Shown: positions 9,436 to 20,620, counted from the first letter of the stretch. The stretch is DNA of 38,684 bases from an uncultured Pelagibacteraceae bacterium (GCA_902577625.1 CACGZX010000008.1:1-38684), one strand, 5' to 3'. The notes: generated from the letters alone by a model not told the origin. Made by a program: numbers and translations.

Positions 9436-9840
9436 TTAATTTTTATCATCTATATCTTCGTATTCACCTTCAATAAAGTTTTTTTTAATTTTATTATTTT
9501 TTTTTGATATTTTTTTTAAAAATAATTTTCTCGTCCAAGGAAAAATAATAAGAAGTCCAACTATGTCAGTTAAAAAACCTGGTATAATCATTAAAATTGC
9601 TGCAAATGCTAAAGCTGCTCCTGAAACTATTTCATAAATTGGAATTTCATTTTGTACAGTTTGTTTAATTGCTGATTTTAAAGTATTTAACCCTTCATAT
9701 TTTGCGTAATAAACACCAATTATTGCAGTAATAAAAATAAGGGAAATTGTGTTAAAAGCTCCAATTTGTGATCCTATCTTTATAAAAAGATAAATTTCGA
9801 TGATAGGTACTAATAAAATAAGCAATATAACTGAGTTCAT
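9436..9840 (-). CDS. fxsA: FxsA family membrane protein
   Basis: PIIEIYLFIKIGSQIGAFNTI and MIIPGFLTDIVGLLIIFP typical of FxsA. Confidence 0.9.
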   Translation of the reverse strand: MNSVILLILLVPIIEIYLFIKIGSQIGAFNTISLIFITAIIGVYYAKYEGLNTLKSAIKQTVQNEIPIYEIVSGAALAFAAILMIIPGFLTDIVGLLIIFPWTRKLFLKKISKKNNKIKKNFIEGEYEDIDDKN

Positions 9841-9898
9841 TTGTCTTTAATCTAATTTGTCAGTTGAAATTAAGCAACATAGTAAATATTATTTAGTT

Positions 9899-10489
9899 AT
9901 GAATTATAGTTTTGAATATATAGATATAATACTTTTAGCAATGATTGCTGGCTTTATTTTCCTGAGATTAAGGGGTATTTTAGGGAAAAAAACCGGGCAT
10001 CAAGAGAATTTGGGAGCCAGTTTTCCTCAAGATTTTTCATCAATAAAGAAAGAATCCCAGAAAATAGATGAAAATAATTTTGACGAAAAAGCTAAAGCTG
10101 ATTTTATCAAAGGTGCTAAAATTGCATATGAGTCTATAGTAACAAGTTTTTCAACAGGAGAACTTAAAAAAATTAAAACTCTTCTAGATAAAAAAGTTTT
10201 TAAAGAATTTAGTGAAGCTGTAGAAGAAAGAAAAAATAAAGGCTTGAAATCAGAAACAACTTTTATTGGAATAAATTCTGCAGATATCAAAAATTATAGT
10301 CAAATAAATAATATGTTTGAAGTAACAGTTGATTTTGTTAGTGAAATAATTTCCAGTGTTCAAGATAAAGATAAAAAATTAATTTCAGGAGATCCTGAAA
10401 AAGTAAAAAAAGTTTATGATACTTGGAAATTTTCAAGAGACATTAAATCTTTAAGTCCAAATTGGTTATTAGTAGATACTCAAGCATAA
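9899..10489 (+). CDS. Tim44/TimA-domain putative translocase-associated protein
   Basis: N-terminal TM helix then Tim44-like domain (FIKGAKIAYESIVTSFSTGELKKIKTLLDKKVFKEF); likely start at ATG 9899 rather than 9857. Confidence 0.85.
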   Translation: MNYSFEYIDIILLAMIAGFIFLRLRGILGKKTGHQENLGASFPQDFSSIKKESQKIDENNFDEKAKADFIKGAKIAYESIVTSFSTGELKKIKTLLDKKVFKEFSEAVEERKNKGLKSETTFIGINSADIKNYSQINNMFEVTVDFVSEIISSVQDKDKKLISGDPEKVKKVYDTWKFSRDIKSLSPNWLLVDTQA

Positions 10490-10906
10490 TTGATAAAAAA
10501 AATTTCAGATCAAGATAAGAAAGATTGGAAAAGATTCCTAGATAGCGATGAAAAACTAGAAAATAAAGATATAGATATTAAAAAAATTAAAAAAAATACG
10601 AAACAGAGAACAATCGATTTACATGGCCATACTTTAGAAAGTGCAAATATAACTATTAATGATTTTATTAACAAATGTTATTTAGAGGGAATAGGAAATA
10701 TTCAAGTTATTACTGGAAAAGGATCCAGATCTAAAAATAAAGAAGATCCATATTTATCTACTGAGTTGAGTATTTTAAAATATTCTGTACCAAATTATAT
10801 AAGAAATAATTCTGAACTTATGAAAAAAATAAAAGAAATAGATTTTGACTCTGTAAATAACGCAAGCCAAGGAAAGTTTAATATTTTATTGAAAAAAAAA
10901 TTATAA
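10490..10906 (+). CDS. Smr/MutS2-domain protein (TTG start)
   Basis: [12 protein letters not shown]... and [10 protein letters not shown] Smr motifs; TTG start immediately after the upstream TAA. Confidence 0.88.
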   Translation: MIKKISDQDKKDWKRFLDSDEKLENKDIDIKKIKKNTKQRTIDLHGHTLESANITINDFINKCYLEGIGNIQVITGKGSRSKNKEDPYLSTELSILKYSVPNYIRNNSELMKKIKEIDFDSVNNASQGKFNILLKKKL

Positions 10907-12265
10907 AATAAATTTAGAAAGATCAGTATCTTTAACTATATCACCAAGATTATTTTTTACATATTTTGCATCAATATTTATTTTCTCACCACTTCTATCA
11001 GTAGCTGTAAAACTAATTTCATCAAGAACTCTTTCGATTATTGTGTGTAATCTTCTTGCGCCAATGTTTTCAACTTTTGAATTCACTTCATATGCTAAAT
11101 TTGCAATCATATCTATTCCATCTTCTGAAAATTCTAAATCAACATTTTCAGTATTTAATAAAGCCTTATATTGCTTTATTAAACTATTATCTGGTTCTTT
11201 AAGTATTCTTTTAAAATCTTCACTATTCAAAGCATCTAACTCAACTCTTATTGGGAGTCTACCTTGTAGCTCAGGAAGTAAATCAGATGGCTTTGCCAAC
11301 TGGAAAGCTCCTGATGCAATGAATAAAATATGATCTGTTTTAATTGTTCCATATTTAGTGCTAACAGTTGTACCTTCTATAAGTGGAAGCAAATCTCTTT
11401 GGACCCCTTCTCGTGAAACATCTCCACCAACACGGTCAGTTCTAGCGGAAATTTTATCTATCTCATCTAAAAATACTATTCCGTTATTTTCTGTGGAATC
11501 TTTTGCTGCTTTTACAATTTTATCTTGTTCTATAAGTTTGTCAGACTCCTCATTAATTAAAATTTCATGAGATTCTTTTACTAACATTTTTTTCTTTTTA
11601 GCCTTCCCTCCCATTGACTTTCCTAACATCTCTGAAATGTTAATCATTCCAACATTAGCACCAGGCATACCAGGAATTTCAAATTGAGGCATTTGTCCAG
11701 TTTCGTTAATATCTATTTCAATTTCATTATTATCTAAATCTCCATTTCTTAATCTTTTTCTAAAACTTTCTCTTGTAGCAACAGTAGCTTTGTTCCCAAC
11801 TAAAGCATCCAAAACTCTTTCTTCTGCTAATTTTTGTGCTTTTGCATAAACTTCTTTTCTTTTTTTTACTTTTTCCATAGCGATAGCTATTTCTAAAAGA
11901 TCTCTTATTATCTGCTCAACATCTCTTCCGACATAACCAACTTCAGTAAATCTAGTAGCTTCAACTTTAACAAACGGTGCTTCTGCTAATTTTGACAGTC
12001 TTCTTGATATTTCTGTTTTTCCAACTCCAGTTGGTCCCATCATTAAAATATTTTTTGGTAAAACTTCATCTTTCATTTCACCCGTTAAAGCCTGTCTTCT
12101 CCATCTATTTCTAAGAGCAATAGCCACAGCTTTTTTTGCATTTTTTTGTCCAACAACAAACCTGTCTAATTCGGAAACAATCTCTCTTGGGGAAAGAGAA
12201 TTTAAAATTTCTTTTTTATCTGATTTTTCTTTAGGTACTAACGGTGTTACGTTTGAATTTTCCAT
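10901..12265 (-). CDS. hslU: ATP-dependent protease ATPase subunit HslU
   Basis: [64 protein letters not shown]. Confidence 0.99.
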   Translation of the reverse strand: MENSNVTPLVPKEKSDKKEILNSLSPREIVSELDRFVVGQKNAKKAVAIALRNRWRRQALTGEMKDEVLPKNILMMGPTGVGKTEISRRLSKLAEAPFVKVEATRFTEVGYVGRDVEQIIRDLLEIAIAMEKVKKRKEVYAKAQKLAEERVLDALVGNKATVATRESFRKRLRNGDLDNNEIEIDINETGQMPQFEIPGMPGANVGMINISEMLGKSMGGKAKKKKMLVKESHEILINEESDKLIEQDKIVKAAKDSTENNGIVFLDEIDKISARTDRVGGDVSREGVQRDLLPLIEGTTVSTKYGTIKTDHILFIASGAFQLAKPSDLLPELQGRLPIRVELDALNSEDFKRILKEPDNSLIKQYKALLNTENVDLEFSEDGIDMIANLAYEVNSKVENIGARRLHTIIERVLDEISFTATDRSGEKINIDAKYVKNNLGDIVKDTDLSKFIL

Positions 12266-12780
12266 TATATTTTTTCTATTCTGATATTGTCATTAGTAAA
12301 TACACAAATTTCGGAAGCGACTTTTATTGCTTTTTTTGCAACTTCTTCTGCAGAAAGATTACTGTCCATTAAAACTTTCGCTGATGCTAATGCATAATTT
12401 CCTCCAGAACCAATTCCTATTATGTCACCTTCTGGTTCAAGAACATCTCCAGTTCCGGAAATTATAAAACTTTTTTCTTTATCTCCTACAGCCATTAAAG
12501 CTTCTAATCTTCTTAAATATTTATCGGTTCTCCAATCCTTTGCTAATTCTACTGCTGCTCTTGCTAGATTTCCTGCATGTTTTTCTAATTTAGACTCAAG
12601 TCTTTCAAATAAGGTTAAGGCATCTGCTGTAGAACCTGCAAAACCTGCAATCACATTTCTTTTCTCAATTTTTCTAACTTTATTTGCTGTGCTTTTGATA
12701 ACAGTATTTCCCATGCTTACTTGTCCATCACTAGCAACTACTACTTCATTGTTTTTTCTTACTAATACTATTGTTGTCAT
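12265..12780 (-). CDS. hslV: ATP-dependent protease peptidase subunit HslV
   Basis: [58 protein letters not shown]. Confidence 0.98.
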   Translation of the reverse strand: MTTIVLVRKNNEVVVASDGQVSMGNTVIKSTANKVRKIEKRNVIAGFAGSTADALTLFERLESKLEKHAGNLARAAVELAKDWRTDKYLRRLEALMAVGDKEKSFIISGTGDVLEPEGDIIGIGSGGNYALASAKVLMDSNLSAEEVAKKAIKVASEICVFTNDNIRIEKI

Positions 12781-12786
12781 ACCTTA

Positions 12787-12815
12787 TAAATGGATACTAA
12801 ATTCAATAGTTCAAG
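12787..12815 (-). promoter_or_regulatory. Putative sigma32-type heat-shock promoter for hslVU
   Basis: Minus-strand CTTGAA (12810-12815), 14-nt spacer, ATCCATTTA (12787-12795), resembling CTTGAA-N14-CCCCATNTA. Confidence 0.4.
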
Positions 12816-12871
12816 CCCAAGTCTAGTATTATTGCCATAATTCAATAATAGATATATACCCTTTTTAAATT

Positions 12872-13462
12872 ATGAAGAGGAAAGCAAAAATAAGTAGAAA
12901 AACTAAAGAGACTAGTATCGCTGTTGATTTAAATATTGACGGCAAAGGTAAGTATAAAATTGACACAGGCATAGGATTTTTAGATCACATGCTCGAACAA
13001 TTATCAAAGCACTCTTCTATAGATATGAATATTAAAGCCAAGGGAGATACCCATATTGACTTACACCATACCACAGAAGATACAGGTATAGCTATTGGTG
13101 AGTGTTTGAAAAAAGCTTCAAAGAAATTTATTGGAATAAAAAGATATGCACATGCAATGATACCTATGGATGAAACATTAACACGTGTAGCAATTGATGT
13201 TTCAAACAGACCTTATTTAATTTGGAAAGTTAAGCTTAAAGTAGAAAAACTTGGCGAAATGGATACAGAATTATTTAAAGAATGGTTTCAAGCATTTTCG
13301 CAAGCAGCAGGTATTACTTTGCATGTTGAAAATATTTATGGTGATAACAGCCACCACATTATTGAATCTTGTTTTAAAGGATTAGCAAGATCGTTAAGAG
13401 CTGCGTTGGAGATGGATCCAAGGAATAAAAATACAATTCCTTCTACAAAAGGTTCTTTATAA
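12872..13462 (+). CDS. hisB: Imidazoleglycerol-phosphate dehydratase
   Basis: [52 protein letters not shown]. Confidence 0.98.
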   Translation: MKRKAKISRKTKETSIAVDLNIDGKGKYKIDTGIGFLDHMLEQLSKHSSIDMNIKAKGDTHIDLHHTTEDTGIAIGECLKKASKKFIGIKRYAHAMIPMDETLTRVAIDVSNRPYLIWKVKLKVEKLGEMDTELFKEWFQAFSQAAGITLHVENIYGDNSHHIIESCFKGLARSLRAALEMDPRNKNTIPSTKGSL

Positions 13463-13467
13463 TTTTA

Positions 13468-14094
13468 ATGAAAGTCACAATTGTTGACTATAATTCGGGC
13501 AATATTAGCTCTGTAATAAACTCCTTCAGGGAAGTTGCTAAAGATAAAGTAAATATCGAAGTAACTTCAGATTTGAATAAGATTAAATCTAGCGACAAGG
13601 TAGTTTTGCCTGGGCAGGGTTCGTTTAAGAGTTGTGTTGATGCCTTAATTAATATCAATGGTTTAGTTGATACTTTAAATGAATTTGCAATTACCAAAAA
13701 AAAACCACTTCTTGGAATTTGTGTTGGTTTACAAATGTTTGCAGATATTGGTTATGAAGAAACAGAAACAAAAGGTTTAGGCTGGATATCAGGCAAGGTA
13801 TCAAAAATTGACAATCAAAATGGCAAATATAAACTTCCTCATATTGGGTGGAACCAATTAAACATTGTTAAAGATAGTAAAATTTTTAAAGGTATAGAAA
13901 ATAATTCGCACATGTATTTCGTACACAGTTATGAAATTATTCCTGAAGATAAAAGTGTAGTATCAGCAACCACAGACTATTCATCAAATATTGTTTGTTC
14001 AGTTGAGAAAGAAAATATTTTTGGAACGCAATTTCACCCCGAAAAGAGTGATAAAATAGGACTTAAAATAATTGATAATTTTATAAATTTATAA
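13468..14094 (+). CDS. hisH: Imidazole glycerol phosphate synthase subunit HisH
   Basis: Glutaminase motif LLGICVGLQMFAD, FVHSYE, TQFHPEKS. Confidence 0.97.
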   Translation: MKVTIVDYNSGNISSVINSFREVAKDKVNIEVTSDLNKIKSSDKVVLPGQGSFKSCVDALININGLVDTLNEFAITKKKPLLGICVGLQMFADIGYEETETKGLGWISGKVSKIDNQNGKYKLPHIGWNQLNIVKDSKIFKGIENNSHMYFVHSYEIIPEDKSVVSATTDYSSNIVCSVEKENIFGTQFHPEKSDKIGLKIIDNFINL

Positions 14095-14095
14095 G

Positions 14096-14230
14096 ATGCA
14101 ATTTGAAACTTGGTTATTATTAGGAATTTTTAGTATTTTATTAGCAATAGCAATAAGGCTAGACGATATTTATAAAATTTTATTAAAAAAAATGAAAAAA
14201 AATGAAAATATTTCCTGCTATAGATATTAA
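14096..14230 (+). CDS. Small predicted single-TM protein, 44 aa, overlapping the hisA start
   Basis: ATG one nt after the hisH stop; [44 protein letters not shown]; overlaps hisA by 29 nt in another frame. Confidence 0.45.
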   Translation: MQFETWLLLGIFSILLAIAIRLDDIYKILLKKMKKNENISCYRY

Positions 14231-14921
14231 AGATAAAAAATGTGTAAGGTTAATTAAAGGAGATTTTGATAATAAAACTGAATATCGAATGTCTCCAGTT
14301 GAACAGGCCGATAAATATAAAGATTATGGTTTTAGAAATTTGCATATTGTAGATTTAGATGGAGCACTAACTGGTGAAACAGTTAATTTAGATATAATTC
14401 AAGAAATAGTTAATAAATTTGATTTAAAAATTGAAGTAGGAGGTGGAGTTAGAAGTATTGATAGTATTCAAAAATATACTGATGCTGGTGTTGAAAAAGT
14501 AATTTTAGGAAGTGCAGCTATAAAAGATAAAAGTTTTTTAAAAGAAGCTTGTGAAAAATTTCCGGATAAAATTGCTTTAGGACTGGATGCTAAAGATGGA
14601 TATTTGTCAGTATCTGGTTGGAAGGAAAATTCTAATATTTTAACTTTAGATTATTTGAAAGAAGTAAATGATTATGGTTTTAATAGGTTGATCTATACAG
14701 ATATTAACCGTGATGGAACCAAACAAAGCCCAAATTTTGAGGAAACTCAAAAAGTAGCTGATAAGTCTAACTGCCCAGTGATAATTTCTGGTGGTGTATC
14801 TTCAATTGATGATATTAAAAAAGCAAAGAGTTTAAAAAATATTGAGGGTATAATAGTTGGTAAAGCTATTTACGATGGTGATATTAAATTAGATGAATTG
14901 GTAAAAGAAATAGATGCTTAA
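14202..14921 (+). CDS. hisA: HisA (ProFAR isomerase)
   Basis: [39 protein letters not shown]. Confidence 0.98.
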   Translation: MKIFPAIDIKDKKCVRLIKGDFDNKTEYRMSPVEQADKYKDYGFRNLHIVDLDGALTGETVNLDIIQEIVNKFDLKIEVGGGVRSIDSIQKYTDAGVEKVILGSAAIKDKSFLKEACEKFPDKIALGLDAKDGYLSVSGWKENSNILTLDYLKEVNDYGFNRLIYTDINRDGTKQSPNFEETQKVADKSNCPVIISGGVSSIDDIKKAKSLKNIEGIIVGKAIYDGDIKLDELVKEIDA

Positions 14922-15669
14922 GAATAGAATAATACCTTGTTTAGATGTTAAAAATGGTCGTGTAGTTAAAGGTATTAACTTTATTGATTTAAAGGATGCA
15001 GGTGATCCTGTTGAACAAGCTAAAATCTATTCTGATGGTGGTGCAGACGAGATTTGTTTTTTAGATATTACCGCTTCAAATGAAAATAGAGATACGATTT
15101 ATGATGTGGTTGAGAAAACGTCTAAGAAATGTTTTGTTCCACTAACAGTTGGAGGAGGAGTTAGAAGTGTTGATGATATTAATAAATTACTTAACTGTGG
15201 TGCAGACAAAGTTTCTATAAATACTGCCGCAGTTCAGGATCCCATAGTTGTTGTGAATAGCTCAAAAAAATTTGGTTCTCAATGTATTGTTGTTGCAATA
15301 GATGCTAAAAAAAGTGGTGATCAATGGGAAATTTTTACCCATGGTGGAAGAAACAATTCAGGAATTGATGCAATAGAATTTGCGAAAAAAATGGAAGAAA
15401 GTGGAGCTGGAGAATTATTAGTAACATCTATGGATAGAGATGGAACTCAGGTTGGCTACGATATTGATTTAATGTCTAAGATCTCGTCAAAAGTAAATAT
15501 TCCAGTAATAGCATCAGGAGGAGTAGGTAATTTAGATCACTTAGTTGATGGAATAAAACTTGGGAATGCTAGTGCAGTTTTAGCCGCATCTATATTTCAC
15601 TATGGCAAATATTCCGTTAAAGAAGCGAAAGAATATTTGAACTTAAAAGGAATTCCAGTTAGGATTTAG
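14914..15669 (+). CDS. hisF: Imidazole glycerol phosphate synthase subunit HisF
   Basis: [45 protein letters not shown]. Confidence 0.99.
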   Translation: MLKNRIIPCLDVKNGRVVKGINFIDLKDAGDPVEQAKIYSDGGADEICFLDITASNENRDTIYDVVEKTSKKCFVPLTVGGGVRSVDDINKLLNCGADKVSINTAAVQDPIVVVNSSKKFGSQCIVVAIDAKKSGDQWEIFTHGGRNNSGIDAIEFAKKMEESGAGELLVTSMDRDGTQVGYDIDLMSKISSKVNIPVIASGGVGNLDHLVDGIKLGNASAVLAASIFHYGKYSVKEAKEYLNLKGIPVRI

Positions 15670-15670
15670 T

Positions 15671-15943
15671 ATGCTAGATACATTAGAAAGCTTGTTTAGA
15701 CTTGCACGAGATAGAAAAAAAAATCCTGTGGATGGATCTTATACTAATAAACTTTTAGGTGACAAATCTTTAAGCAAAGAAAAAGTTGTCGAAGAAATAA
15801 ATGAATTAATCGAAGCAGTAGAAAAAAATTCTAACAAAATTCATGAGGCTGCTGATGTATTTTATCATTTAATAATGTATCTAGAAGTGAACGATGTTAA
15901 AATCGAAGAAGTAATGGAAGAGTTAAATAAAAGAAAAAAATGA
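15671..15943 (+). CDS. hisE: Phosphoribosyl-ATP pyrophosphatase
   Basis: KVVEEINELIEA and AADVFYHLIMYLE motifs; his-cluster context. Confidence 0.93.
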   Translation: MLDTLESLFRLARDRKKNPVDGSYTNKLLGDKSLSKEKVVEEINELIEAVEKNSNKIHEAADVFYHLIMYLEVNDVKIEEVMEELNKRKK

Positions 15944-16305
15944 GTTACGACGATAATAATATATTTGCAAAAATACTAAAAGGAGAAATACCTTGTAAAA
16001 AAATTTATGAAGATGATTTCGTTTTGTCTTTTCACGATATTAATCCGCAGAAAAAGATCCATGTACTTGTTATCCCAAAAGGAAAATATGTTGATCTAGA
16101 TGATTTTAGTCAGAATGCCTCCCAAGAAGAGATGGTAGGATTGTTAAAAGGAATAAATATTGTTGCAAAAAAACTAGGAATTTCTGTAGATACTGGAAAA
16201 GGATATAGAGCCTTAGCGAACATTAGCGAGGACGGAGGACAAGAGGTTCCACATTTACATTTTCATCTATTTGGTGGTGAAAAGGTTGGAAAAATGGTTC
16301 AGTAA
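15940..16305 (+). CDS. HIT (histidine triad) family protein
   Basis: NIFAKILKGEIPCKKIYEDD and C-terminal VPHLHFHLFGG. Confidence 0.95.
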   Translation: MSYDDNNIFAKILKGEIPCKKIYEDDFVLSFHDINPQKKIHVLVIPKGKYVDLDDFSQNASQEEMVGLLKGINIVAKKLGISVDTGKGYRALANISEDGGQEVPHLHFHLFGGEKVGKMVQ

Positions 16306-16809
16306 GTGACTGATCGAGTAGAAAGAAGCTATCTTGAAATTAAATCAATAAATGAACTGCTAGTAAAAAATAAACCATTTAACGGTTTAAATTTGGAAAA
16401 AGTTAATCCACCAGATTTTCAATTAAATAAATTTTTTTACAAAGAAATAGGAAAAAAACATAATTGGACAGATAGATTAGTTTGGAATGATAAAAAATGG
16501 ATTAACTATTTAGAGAATTCTGGAGTTAACACTTATATTTTAAAATATAATAAAGATTTTATTGGATATTTTGAGCAAATTATTGATAAAGAAAAACTAG
16601 ATTGTGAAATTGCTTACTTTGGTATTTTGGAAGAATATATTGGAAAAAAATTAGGAGGATATTTATTATCAGAAGCAATAAAAATATCATTTAATATTGG
16701 ATCTAAAAGAATTTGGGTACACACATGTTCTTTAGATCATAAAAATGCTTTACAAAATTATCTATCAAGAGGAATGAAAGTTTTTAAATCTGAAATTTTA
16801 AATTTATAA
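16306..16809 (+). CDS. GNAT-family N-acetyltransferase (GTG start)
   Basis: YFGILEEYIGKKLGGYLLSEAIKISF acetyl-CoA binding pattern, VHTCSLDHKNALQNYLSRGM. Confidence 0.85.
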   Translation: MTDRVERSYLEIKSINELLVKNKPFNGLNLEKVNPPDFQLNKFFYKEIGKKHNWTDRLVWNDKKWINYLENSGVNTYILKYNKDFIGYFEQIIDKEKLDCEIAYFGILEEYIGKKLGGYLLSEAIKISFNIGSKRIWVHTCSLDHKNALQNYLSRGMKVFKSEILNL

Positions 16810-16812
16810 ATA

Positions 16813-17370
16813 CTAATGTGCCTCTGGTAATTTAAATATTTTTTTATCAACATTAGAATTTTTCTTAACATTAAATATATAGGTAACCACTAAATTTTGA
16901 TATATATCTTCTGTTTGCCATCCAATTAAATCGTAGGAATTTTTATCAAAAAAAATATTTATTAAGTTCCCATTATTTTCCATACTATACAAATAATATT
17001 TTTTATTTAAAAATTTTGCTTTTAATTTTTCAATTTTTCTTAATAACAAGTTTTTATCTAAAATTAACTCAAATGGAGTTTGTTTTAACGGATATATAAA
17101 GTACTCTTTTCCTGCTAGATTTTTTATTACCAAAGAATTTCCATTAGATACAATAATTTTTTTTTTTATATTATCATATTTGCAATTAATTTTTTTTGGA
17201 TATTGTATTATACAGTTTCCTTCTTCAGTTTTGTCATTTATTATTTGCTTAAATTTAAAACTTATATTATTTATTTGCTGAAAATTACTAATAATTTTTT
17301 TTTCAACTGAAGCATAACAATAATTAAAAAAATTTATTAAAAAAAAAAATAAGAATATTTTTTTTATCAT
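16813..17370 (-). CDS. LolA-like outer-membrane lipoprotein carrier
   Basis: Signal peptide followed by a LolA-like pattern (FKFKQIINDKTEEGNCIIQYPKKINCKYD); adjacent to ftsK. Confidence 0.75.
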   Translation of the reverse strand: MIKKIFLFFFLINFFNYCYASVEKKIISNFQQINNISFKFKQIINDKTEEGNCIIQYPKKINCKYDNIKKKIIVSNGNSLVIKNLAGKEYFIYPLKQTPFELILDKNLLLRKIEKLKAKFLNKKYYLYSMENNGNLINIFFDKNSYDLIGWQTEDIYQNLVVTYIFNVKKNSNVDKKIFKLPEAH

Positions 17371-19493
17371 TTTAATACTTCTCTTTTACCAACATGATTT
17401 GCTTTACTTACTTCACCGTTAGCTTCCATCATGTCAATTATTCTTGCTGCTCTATTATAACCAATTTGTAATTTTCTTTGTAAAAAAGAGGTTGATGCTT
17501 TTCCTTCAGATTTTACTATTTCTAATGCAGTTTTATATAATTCATCTTGGTTTTCATTATCTAATAAATTTGTATTAGCTTCCTTTTCATCTGCAAAATT
17601 TAATATTTCATCTACATAGTCTGGTTCTGCTTGTGATCTTAAAAAATTATTTATTTTTTCAATTTCGTTTTCGGAAACATATGGAGCATGAATTCTTACT
17701 ATTTTATTTGCAGAGGACATATAAAGCATATCACCTTTACCTAAAAGCTGTTCAGCACCCTGTTCACCTAAAATTGTTCTACTGTCTATTTTTGAAGTAA
17801 CCTGAAAGGATATTCTTGTTGGGAAGTTAGCTTTTATTGTTCCTGTTATGACATCTACACTTGGTCTTTGAGTAGCCATTATTATATGAATACCTGCCGC
17901 TCTTGCCATCTGCGAAAGTTTTTGAATATATCCTTCGATTTCTTTGCCTGCAACTAGCATAAGATCAGACATCTCATCTACAATTACAACTATATACGGC
18001 ATAGGAAGTTTGTGTTTTGAATTATAACCGTCTATGTTTCTCACACCTTCTCTAGTCATCAATCTGTATCTACTTTCCATCTCTTTAACTACCCAACCCA
18101 AAACTGAAGCAGCTCGTTTTGCCTCAGTAATTACGGGACATAAAAGATGAGGTATTCCTTCATAAGTGGAAAGTTCTAACATTTTGGGATCAATTAAAAT
18201 AAACTTACATTTTTCAGGCTTGTGCTTATATAACAAAGATAAAATAATTGTATTAATACAAACTGATTTACCTGATCCAGTTGTTCCAGCAATTAATAAA
18301 TGTGGCATAGATGTTAAATCTCCAACTATTGGAATACCAGATATGCTTTTTCCAAGTGCTATTGGAAGTTTAATTTCTTTTTTTAAAAAATTTGTACTTG
18401 AAATTACTTCACTCAAATAAACATTTTCTCTCGATGAATTAGGAAGTTCAATTCCGATAGTATTACTGCCAGGTATTGTTGCTATTCTTGCAGATTCAGA
18501 ACTCGTATTTCTAGCAATATCTTCAGATAAATTAATAATTTTAGAGACTTTTATACCTGCAGCTGGTTCAAATTCATTTAATGTAACTACAGGGCCACGA
18601 CTTACTTTTTTTATATTTCCTTCAACACCAAAATCTAGAAGTATTTTTTCTAAAGTTTTTTCATCTATTTTATCTTCTGATTGATTTTTATCTCGCTCAG
18701 ACTTGGTTGGTTTTTTTAAAAAATCAGTTGAAGGTAATCTAAATTTGTATATTAATTTATTTTCAGATGTCTTTTTATTGAAAGGTAAATCTTCTTGTAT
18801 TAGTTTTTCATTATTTTCAGGAATTAATTCAGCTTCATGTTGAACATCATCAAAGTTTTTTATATCTTCCTTTTTTATCTTCTTTATATTTGAAAATAAA
18901 ATTTTAAAAAAATTTTTTAAAAATGAAATACTAAAATTAATACTTATTAAAAATAAGATAATAATAATAAGTATAATAATATAAAAAGATATTTCCTTAT
19001 TTAAATTTACTAAATTTGATAAAAAAGTATTCTTAAAAAAGTCCCCAACAAATCCTCCATTGCCGTTAACTGCAAGAGAAAAAGAGTTCGAATAAAAAGT
19101 AGATAAAAAGAAAGATCCTAAAATACTGTAGATTATTGAATAGAAAATATTTTCAATAATAATTAAAAATCTTTTATTTTTTAACAGATTTATTCCAGTA
19201 AAAAATATTGTAAAAGAAATTAAAAAAGAAATTAAACCAATTGATTGAAAGAATAAGTCAGATGTATAGCTTCCTCTAAAACCTAATAAATTTTTTGTAT
19301 CTACATTTTCTGTAAAAATAAAGTTAGGATCTTGAGGAGAATAACTAAATAAAGCAAGAAACAGCAAAATCGATATAATAATTAGAAAAATGCCTATAAT
19401 TTCAGCTATTCTTTTTATAGTAAAATCAAGGGTTTTTTTGCCAAAGCTTTTTATATCCATTTTTAAAAAATCTATTTTGTAACTTTGTATCAT
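17367..19493 (-). CDS. ftsK: DNA translocase FtsK
   Basis: N-terminal TM region, PHLLIAGTTGSGKSVCIN, VVIVDEMSDLM, C-terminal winged-helix gamma domain (QRKLQIGYNRAARIIDMME). Confidence 0.98.
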   Translation of the reverse strand: MIQSYKIDFLKMDIKSFGKKTLDFTIKRIAEIIGIFLIIISILLFLALFSYSPQDPNFIFTENVDTKNLLGFRGSYTSDLFFQSIGLISFLISFTIFFTGINLLKNKRFLIIIENIFYSIIYSILGSFFLSTFYSNSFSLAVNGNGGFVGDFFKNTFLSNLVNLNKEISFYIIILIIIILFLISINFSISFLKNFFKILFSNIKKIKKEDIKNFDDVQHEAELIPENNEKLIQEDLPFNKKTSENKLIYKFRLPSTDFLKKPTKSERDKNQSEDKIDEKTLEKILLDFGVEGNIKKVSRGPVVTLNEFEPAAGIKVSKIINLSEDIARNTSSESARIATIPGSNTIGIELPNSSRENVYLSEVISSTNFLKKEIKLPIALGKSISGIPIVGDLTSMPHLLIAGTTGSGKSVCINTIILSLLYKHKPEKCKFILIDPKMLELSTYEGIPHLLCPVITEAKRAASVLGWVVKEMESRYRLMTREGVRNIDGYNSKHKLPMPYIVVIVDEMSDLMLVAGKEIEGYIQKLSQMARAAGIHIIMATQRPSVDVITGTIKANFPTRISFQVTSKIDSRTILGEQGAEQLLGKGDMLYMSSANKIVRIHAPYVSENEIEKINNFLRSQAEPDYVDEILNFADEKEANTNLLDNENQDELYKTALEIVKSEGKASTSFLQRKLQIGYNRAARIIDMMEANGEVSKANHVGKREVLK

Positions 19494-19525
19494 TTAATAT
19501 TTATTGTTAAAATTAAATTTTAATT

Positions 19526-20620
19526 ATGAATGTATGCTTAATTGGTGATGGTATATCTACTTTAATATTAGCTACTGTTTTAGCTAATAGAAATATTAAA
19601 GTATCTATATACAAAGAATCCCAAACAAAAAAAAAATTAGTTAGCAGAACCTTAGGTATATCAAAAAATAATTTTGACTTTTTAATAAGTGAAAAAATTA
19701 ATATAAAAAAAAAATCTTGGCCTATAAATAAAATTAAAATTTTTAATGAATTAGATAATGATAAAGAAATATTAAAATTTGGATCTAAAATTAATAAAGT
19801 TTTTTTTATTATAAAACACAGTGATCTGTATAATATTTTGTCAATAAATATAAAAAAAAATAAACTTATAAAACAAAATCAAATTAAAAAATCTTCTTTC
19901 TATGATTCTATTTTTAAGGAAAAAAATAATTATGATTTGATTTTTAATTTTAACGAAAAAAATAAAATATCTAAAAAATTATTTTTTAATAGGGATGAAA
20001 AAGATTATAATAGTTCTGCGTTTACTTCTTTAATTGATCATGAGTCATTTAATAACAATATTGCTTATCAAATATTTACCAAGTACGGCCCTTTAGCATT
20101 TCTACCATATTCTAATAAAAAAACTTCTATTGTATTCTCAATATTAGATAAAAAAAATATTGTTTCAGAAAATAAAGTTAAAGAATTAATTTTAAGTTAT
20201 AATAAAAAATATAAAATTAAATCTTTTACAAAGATTGAAAAGTTTAAATTGAAAAGTTCAATATTAAAAAATTATTATTTTAAAAACATTCTTTGTTTTG
20301 GTGATAACTTACACAAAATACATCCGTTAGCTGGCCAAGGCCTTAATATGACAATTAGAGATATAAAAATATTATTAGATATAATAGATTCCAAAATTAA
20401 TCTTGGTTTACCTTTGAATAATTTAATTTTATCTGAATTTCAAAATAAAACAAAGCATTATAATTATATATTTTCAAATGCTATAGACTTTATTAATGAA
20501 TTTTTTAAATTTGATAATAATTTTGGTAATTTGTATTCTAAAAAATTATTTAATTTTTTAGAAACCAATAGATTATTTAAAAAATATACAACAAAGTTTG
20601 CTGATAAAGGTTTCTTTTAG
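19526..20620 (+). CDS. UbiH/COQ6-family FAD-dependent monooxygenase (divergent)
   Basis: N-terminal dinucleotide fold (VCLIGDGISTLILATVLA) and GDNLHKIHPLAGQGLNMTIRDI. Confidence 0.82.
   Translation: MNVCLIGDGISTLILATVLANRNIKVSIYKESQTKKKLVSRTLGISKNNFDFLISEKINIKKKSWPINKIKIFNELDNDKEILKFGSKINKVFFIIKHSDLYNILSINIKKNKLIKQNQIKKSSFYDSIFKEKNNYDLIFNFNEKNKISKKLFFNRDEKDYNSSAFTSLIDHESFNNNIAYQIFTKYGPLAFLPYSNKKTSIVFSILDKKNIVSENKVKELILSYNKKYKIKSFTKIEKFKLKSSILKNYYFKNILCFGDNLHKIHPLAGQGLNMTIRDIKILLDIIDSKINLGLPLNNLILSEFQNKTKHYNYIFSNAIDFINEFFKFDNNFGNLYSKKLFNFLETNRLFKKYTTKFADKGFF

Noticed and set aside
10027-12826. ORFs 10027-10290 (-), 11043-11333, 11358-11570 and 12422-12826 (+)
   Set aside because: Antisense to the Tim44-like gene, hslU and hslV; no independent coding evidence.
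13488-18420. ORFs 13488-13697 (-) and 18166-18420 (+)
   Set aside because: Antisense to hisH and ftsK.
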